A stretch of 16,708 bases of DNA. Origin: Candidatus Omnitrophota bacterium (lineage in GTDB: Bacteria > Omnitrophota > Gorgyraeia > Gygaellales > Profunditerraquicolaceae). How positions within the stretch are numbered: position 1 is the stretch's first letter; every line of letters begins with the position of its first letter. Positions 14,396-16,708 of the stretch are shown here, piece after piece. The position numbers and the translations under genes were made by a program. The notes below the pieces were generated by a model that saw nothing but the letters and a program-made list of their open reading frames with translations, was not told the origin of the DNA and did not search any database. Where the stretch lies: assembly GCA_020052635.1 (NCBI GenBank), contig JAGVOR010000175.1, positions 1-16,708 of the forward strand, given 5' to 3'.

Positions 14396-14808
14396 TGGCC
14401 GCTAAAACATTTCTCCATTCTTACGCCTTGGCCGCGCTGATAAAATTCTACTTTATCCATCAGCTTACGCATTAGATACACCCCCCGGCCGGAAGGTTTA
14501 TACAATCTATCCTTGGCTGTAGGATCAGGGAGCTTGCGGTAATCAAACCCTTGCCCCTGGTCACATATATCAAACAGGGCTTTTTTAGAGCTAAGTTTAA
14601 TGCGGACCCGGATTTTAAGGCGGGGATTAAATTTATTTCCGTGGCGGATGGCATTAGTCAGGGCCTCCTCCAAAGCCAGTTTGATCTTGAATGACTCATC
14701 TTCCGACTTAGTCAAGATCATGACTTTTTTGGCGATTGATTTAATTAAGGGATTTATTTTTTTTAGATCTGCGGGGATATTTTTATCTAAGGTAAAAGAG
14801 ATAGGCAT
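14392..14808 (-). CDS. RsbW-like anti-sigma/serine kinase ATPase
   Basis: The 138-residue protein is a single HATPase_c domain of the RsbW/SpoIIAB type. The N-box reads A-L-E-E-A-L-T-N-A-I-R-H-G-N (45-58), the G1 box D-Q-G-Q-G-F-D (83-89) and the G2 box S-G-R-G-V-Y-L-M-R (106-114). No histidine-kinase dimerisation domain is present. Such proteins phosphorylate a STAS partner on serine and sequester a target, often a sigma factor. It follows the FecR-like gene by six bases without its own clear ribosome-binding site, and overlaps the phosphatase gene as ATGA, so translation is coupled. No sigma factor is nearby, so the target could be encoded elsewhere or be a non-sigma protein. Confidence 0.92.
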   Translation of the reverse strand: MPISFTLDKNIPADLKKINPLIKSIAKKVMILTKSEDESFKIKLALEEALTNAIRHGNKFNPRLKIRVRIKLSSKKALFDICDQGQGFDYRKLPDPTAKDRLYKPSGRGVYLMRKLMDKVEFYQRGQGVRMEKCFSGQ

Positions 14809-14814
14809 ATTTAG

Positions 14815-15930
14815 TTAACGCTTTACCCCGGGCCGCGGGCCGCTACCTTTGGATGCGCCTGCGCCTTTGTTGCCATCCGGCAAACCCATCTTCCCCTGGG
14901 GTTGTTTATGGGGTCCGCGGTTGCCTTGAGCAGGAGTGAATTTTTTATCCTGTAATTGCCCCGGTTTACCTTGAGGATGGCCGATTTTTTTATCCGGCCC
15001 TTGGCCTTGATTACTATAAGGAACGCCTAATCTTTTTTCAGGGAATTGGCCTGGCGTACCTGGTTGTATTCCTGACTCTCCTGGCCTGCCTTGTGATTTA
15101 TTTTTATATGGATCACCAAGTTTTCTTGCTTCTGCCTGCGGCCCGGGTTTATCTTGATCAAACCCTTGACCGCTACGCAGCGGCCGCTTCTCCTGGCCAC
15201 CCGGTCCGCCCTGATAACCCCCTGGCTGGGCGCCGCCTGTCTTTCTCTCCAAAAATTTCTGCCGGTTAAAAACCGGACGCTGTTGCCTTTTTTGTACTGC
15301 ATCCACCCCGCGTTTACGGACATCCTGTTTTAAAACCTGCCATTTTTCCCGGCGCGCTTGAGGAATCTGACGAGGAGTTGCAGGCGGCTTAAACTTTTGC
15401 ACGGTGGTCATTTGGCCGGGATTAATCACGGTAATTTGGCGGGAGAAACTGCCGTTTGATTCCATATGCCGCACATAAGGCTGGCTGTCGATCGCTTCTA
15501 TCTCGGTGCCTTCGGAGGTAACCGAAGTCACCCAGTCCGTGCCTCTGGCCCCGGATACCGCGGTCGGGGTACGGATCTCAAAAGAACCCCCTCTCAGATT
15601 ACTAACCGAGGAGAAAATTTCTCCGGAGGCCATATATATTTTTTCCTCATTTTCAAGCAAAATATGGGCTTGGGTATTTTCGCTTAAACGTACAAGATTG
15701 GTATTATCATCATTAAAGGAAAGCTCAACACTAGAGCCGCTGGGAGTGCGTATAGAATCACCGGCTTCCAGCTTCATTCCCTCTTCCGCTGTAGCATAGC
15801 TGCTCTCTCCTGAAAGCATAATCTCTGCCTCACCGGAAAGGCTGGTTAATTCTACCTCTTCTGCCTGGACTAAGCCGATTAAGAGTGCCGCTAAGCTAGC
15901 GGAAAAAAGAAAAATTAATTTTTTCTGCAT
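14815..15930 (-). CDS. Secreted FecR-domain protein with Pro/Gly/Gln-rich disordered tail
   Basis: With the ATG at 15930 the protein is 371 residues; an in-frame ATG at 15966 would add 12. I prefer 15930 because it yields a textbook signal peptide (MQKK, hydrophobic core, V-Q-A/E cleavage site). A FecR-type beta domain follows (about residues 25-175), with E-A-G-D-S-I-R-T-P-S-G-S and the signature F-E-I-R-T-P-T-A-V-S-G-A-R-G-T. The remaining half is basic and low-complexity, made of degenerate repeats around K-[KR]-[LI]-G-x-P-x-G-x-x-G-Q. It has no lipobox or membrane anchor. FecR domains outside iron signalling often sit beside CHASE2 proteins. It probably acts in the periplasm or at the wall as a sensor, ligand or polymer-binding protein for the CHASE2 phosphatase. 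That pairing is inference from the operon. Confidence 0.85.
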   Translation of the reverse strand: MQKKLIFLFSASLAALLIGLVQAEEVELTSLSGEAEIMLSGESSYATAEEGMKLEAGDSIRTPSGSSVELSFNDDNTNLVRLSENTQAHILLENEEKIYMASGEIFSSVSNLRGGSFEIRTPTAVSGARGTDWVTSVTSEGTEIEAIDSQPYVRHMESNGSFSRQITVINPGQMTTVQKFKPPATPRQIPQARREKWQVLKQDVRKRGVDAVQKRQQRPVFNRQKFLERKTGGAQPGGYQGGPGGQEKRPLRSGQGFDQDKPGPQAEARKLGDPYKNKSQGRPGESGIQPGTPGQFPEKRLGVPYSNQGQGPDKKIGHPQGKPGQLQDKKFTPAQGNRGPHKQPQGKMGLPDGNKGAGASKGSGPRPGVKR

Positions 15931-16010
15931 TTTCCGGTCATTTTCTCTTAATTTAAATTGCAGCATCTCGCATAAAACGCCGTGTATCCTCTATATATTT
16001 ATAATTATGT

Positions 16011-16038
16011 ATTATAGCTAATTTATCGCCCTTAACAA
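16011..16038 (-). promoter_or_regulatory. Sigma70-type promoter of the FecR/CHASE2 operon
   Basis: On the minus strand, TTGTTA (16033-16038), a 16-base spacer and a perfect TATAAT (16011-16016) lie upstream of the FecR-like gene. Transcription would begin near 16004, giving a leader of about 38 or 74 bases depending on the start codon used. Confidence 0.65.
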
Positions 16039-16068
16039 GGAAAAACGCTGCTGCGGGGCCCTTTAATA

Positions 16069-16108
16069 ATTATAAAGCCCTGCGCTATTACTTGCAGGGC
16101 TTTATAAT
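16069..16108 (-). terminator. Strong stem-loop downstream of the small-peptide gene
   Basis: A perfect 15-bp stem (16069-16083 with 16094-16108) with GC-rich core GCCCTGC/GCAGGGC and a 10-base loop lies 22 bases past the stop of the 49-residue gene. The following minus-strand bases are A/T-rich but not a clean U-tract, so it may act as terminator, 3' end protector or both. It separates that gene from the FecR operon promoter. Confidence 0.6.
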
Positions 16109-16130
16109 AAAATATTTTTATCTGGATAAG

Positions 16131-16280
16131 TTAATTCTGGTTTCCTTGGGCATCGAAATTAACCTGATTAACATCTCCCTGGCCATTTTCACCGCGCACC
16201 TTATCTCCACCCGCAAACGCCGAAGTTAAAGACACTGCTAACAACGCCAGAATTGCAAAACCAATACATGCTCGCTTCAT
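16131..16280 (-). CDS. 49-residue secreted small protein
   Basis: I recognise no family. The ATG at 16280 has an excellent ribosome-binding site (AAGGAGG, six bases upstream). The protein has a clear signal peptide (M-K-R-A-C then a hydrophobic core ending S-A-F-A, cleavage near residue 23), leaving a mature peptide of about 26 residues. That part is polar, rich in Gly, Asn, Gln and Asp (for example E-N-G-Q-G-D-V-N-Q-V-N-F-D-A) and has no Cys. A near-consensus promoter and a strong stem-loop flank it, so it is a single-gene transcription unit likely to be well expressed. Possible roles are a structural envelope peptide, a secreted signal, or a substrate for modification; none can be proven here. 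Confidence 0.75.
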   Translation of the reverse strand: MKRACIGFAILALLAVSLTSAFAGGDKVRGENGQGDVNQVNFDAQGNQN

Positions 16281-16319
16281 TATTATCCTCCTTTTTATCC
16301 ATGGTTACTAACTTTTTAT

Positions 16320-16348
16320 ATAATATACAAGAGTATCCTGCTTGGCAA
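16320..16348 (-). promoter_or_regulatory. Near-consensus sigma70-type promoter of the small-peptide gene
   Basis: On the minus strand TTGCCA (16343-16348, five of six), a 17-base spacer and TATTAT (16320-16325, five of six) precede the 49-residue gene. Initiation near 16313 would give a leader of about 33 bases carrying the AAGGAGG site. Confidence 0.7.
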
Positions 16349-16387
16349 TATTTATTACCGCGCAACAAGGCTTAAACACAAACCTAA

Positions 16388-16559
16388 TTACAAATCTATT
16401 ACCTCCCCTTCCCTGGCCCGCATAAACCCATAGCCAAACCTTTCCAGCATCATCCTGGTCGCACCCTTGCCGGTACAATGCAAAGGAACAACCTTGCGCA
16501 CGTTGCGCTCCCGTAATTTTTCGATAATCTCCAGGTTGACTGCGGAAAGATTTTGTTTC
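16388..16559 (-). pseudogene. C-terminal remnant of an MBL-fold metallo-hydrolase
   Basis: The frame ending in TAA at 16388 encodes about 55 residues with L-E-I-I-E-K-L-R-E-R-N-V-R-K-V-V-P-L-H-C-T-G-K-G-A, then a short tail ending E-V-I-D-L. The P-x-H-C-T-G-x-x-A element is the late His-containing motif of metallo-beta-lactamase-fold proteins of the dihydropterin-synthase-like group, which normally run 230-290 residues. An in-frame TAG stands at about 16560-16562, and the sequence beyond does not continue the family in any frame I can read. The upstream 180-200 residues are missing, so the fragment is probably a broken gene left by deletion or insertion. An assembly join at this point is the main alternative. 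Confidence 0.6.
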
Positions 16560-16597
16560 TAAAGATGGCTAGCTATACGAATAGTACAGTTACCCTT

Positions 16598-16638
16598 CCT
16601 TCGCAGCTCTCTTGCTTCCTTCGGGAGAACGCAGAAGG
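16598..16638. repeat. Imperfect palindrome in non-coding sequence
   Basis: Two 14-base arms (16598-16611 and 16625-16638) pair at about 10 or 11 of 14 positions, both ends strong, around a 13-base loop. The surrounding 16560-16708 has no convincing gene; only a 33-codon plus-strand frame starting at 16565 is open. It may be a dispersed repeat or the end of a mobile element, but one copy cannot show this. Confidence 0.3.
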
Positions 16639-16708
16639 ATCAGTTTGTCCGGTCATTTTTGTTTAAAAATCGCATCCCTCATCTTCTACAAGAAAGTTAT
16701 ATTCTATC

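Noticed and set aside
14815..15300. Collagen-like or silk-like structural gene suggested by Gly/Pro/Gln-rich repeats
   Set aside because: The Gly spacing is not a regular G-x-y triplet, and the segment is the in-frame tail of a FecR-domain protein.
16565..16666. 33-codon plus-strand frame
   Set aside because: It has no ribosome-binding site, signal peptide or recognisable motif and overlaps the palindrome; chance is the simplest explanation.
1..16708. CRISPR array, tRNA, rRNA or intact transposase
   Set aside because: No regularly spaced direct repeats, cloverleaf-like sequence, rRNA-like sequence or transposase motif was seen on either strand.

Overview
The window looks like part of the chromosome of an uncultured, mid-GC, diderm, probably anaerobic bacterium. 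Interleaved SPASM radical-SAM and glycosyltransferase genes, a DUF134 regulator, CHASE2/FecR signalling and dense genes coupled by ATGA overlaps are a combination I associate with Omnitrophota and related lineages. That placement is inference: the window holds no rRNA, tRNA or other phylogenetic marker. Nearly all genes lie on the minus strand; the main exception is a flippase gene on the plus strand.

Region 1 (1-2336, minus) is a tightly coupled operon read right to left: DUF134 regulator, a 51-residue Cys-rich protein, an ArsP-like permease, a CxxC mini-thioredoxin, an exported CxxC protein resembling the ArsF family, and the start of an ArsG/CcdA-like membrane protein cut by the window edge. 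A strong sigma70-type promoter (TTGACA-16-TAAACT) with a perfect 9-bp inverted repeat directly downstream of the -10 box precedes the regulator. The layout suggests an autoregulated operon that reduces and exports a thiol-reactive substrate, perhaps an organoarsenical or a soft metal.

Region 2 (2337-10097) is a cell-surface glycan cluster. A Wzx-like flippase is transcribed rightward, apparently from a nearly leaderless message. Six genes run leftward: a UDP-galactopyranose-mutase-like flavoprotein, two GT2 glycosyltransferases, a SPASM radical-SAM protein, a third GT2 and a second SPASM radical-SAM protein. Most of these junctions overlap by 4 to 11 bases.

Region 3 (10118-15966, minus) is a signalling operon: a secreted FecR-domain protein with a long disordered tail, an RsbW-like ATPase, a CHASE2-SpoIIE phosphatase, an RsbV-like STAS protein, a small ORF broken by three apparent single-base losses, and a protein with four PAS domains and no output domain. 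It resembles a partner-switching system that joins an envelope sensor to a cytoplasmic kinase/antagonist pair. No sigma factor is present.

Region 4 (16011-16708, minus) has a solitary 49-residue secreted-peptide gene with its own promoter, a strong ribosome-binding site and a stem-loop terminator. Beyond it lie a C-terminal remnant of a metallo-beta-lactamase-fold protein and a short imperfect palindrome in otherwise non-coding sequence. No CRISPR array, tRNA, rRNA, intact insertion sequence or non-coding stretch over 300 bases was found.
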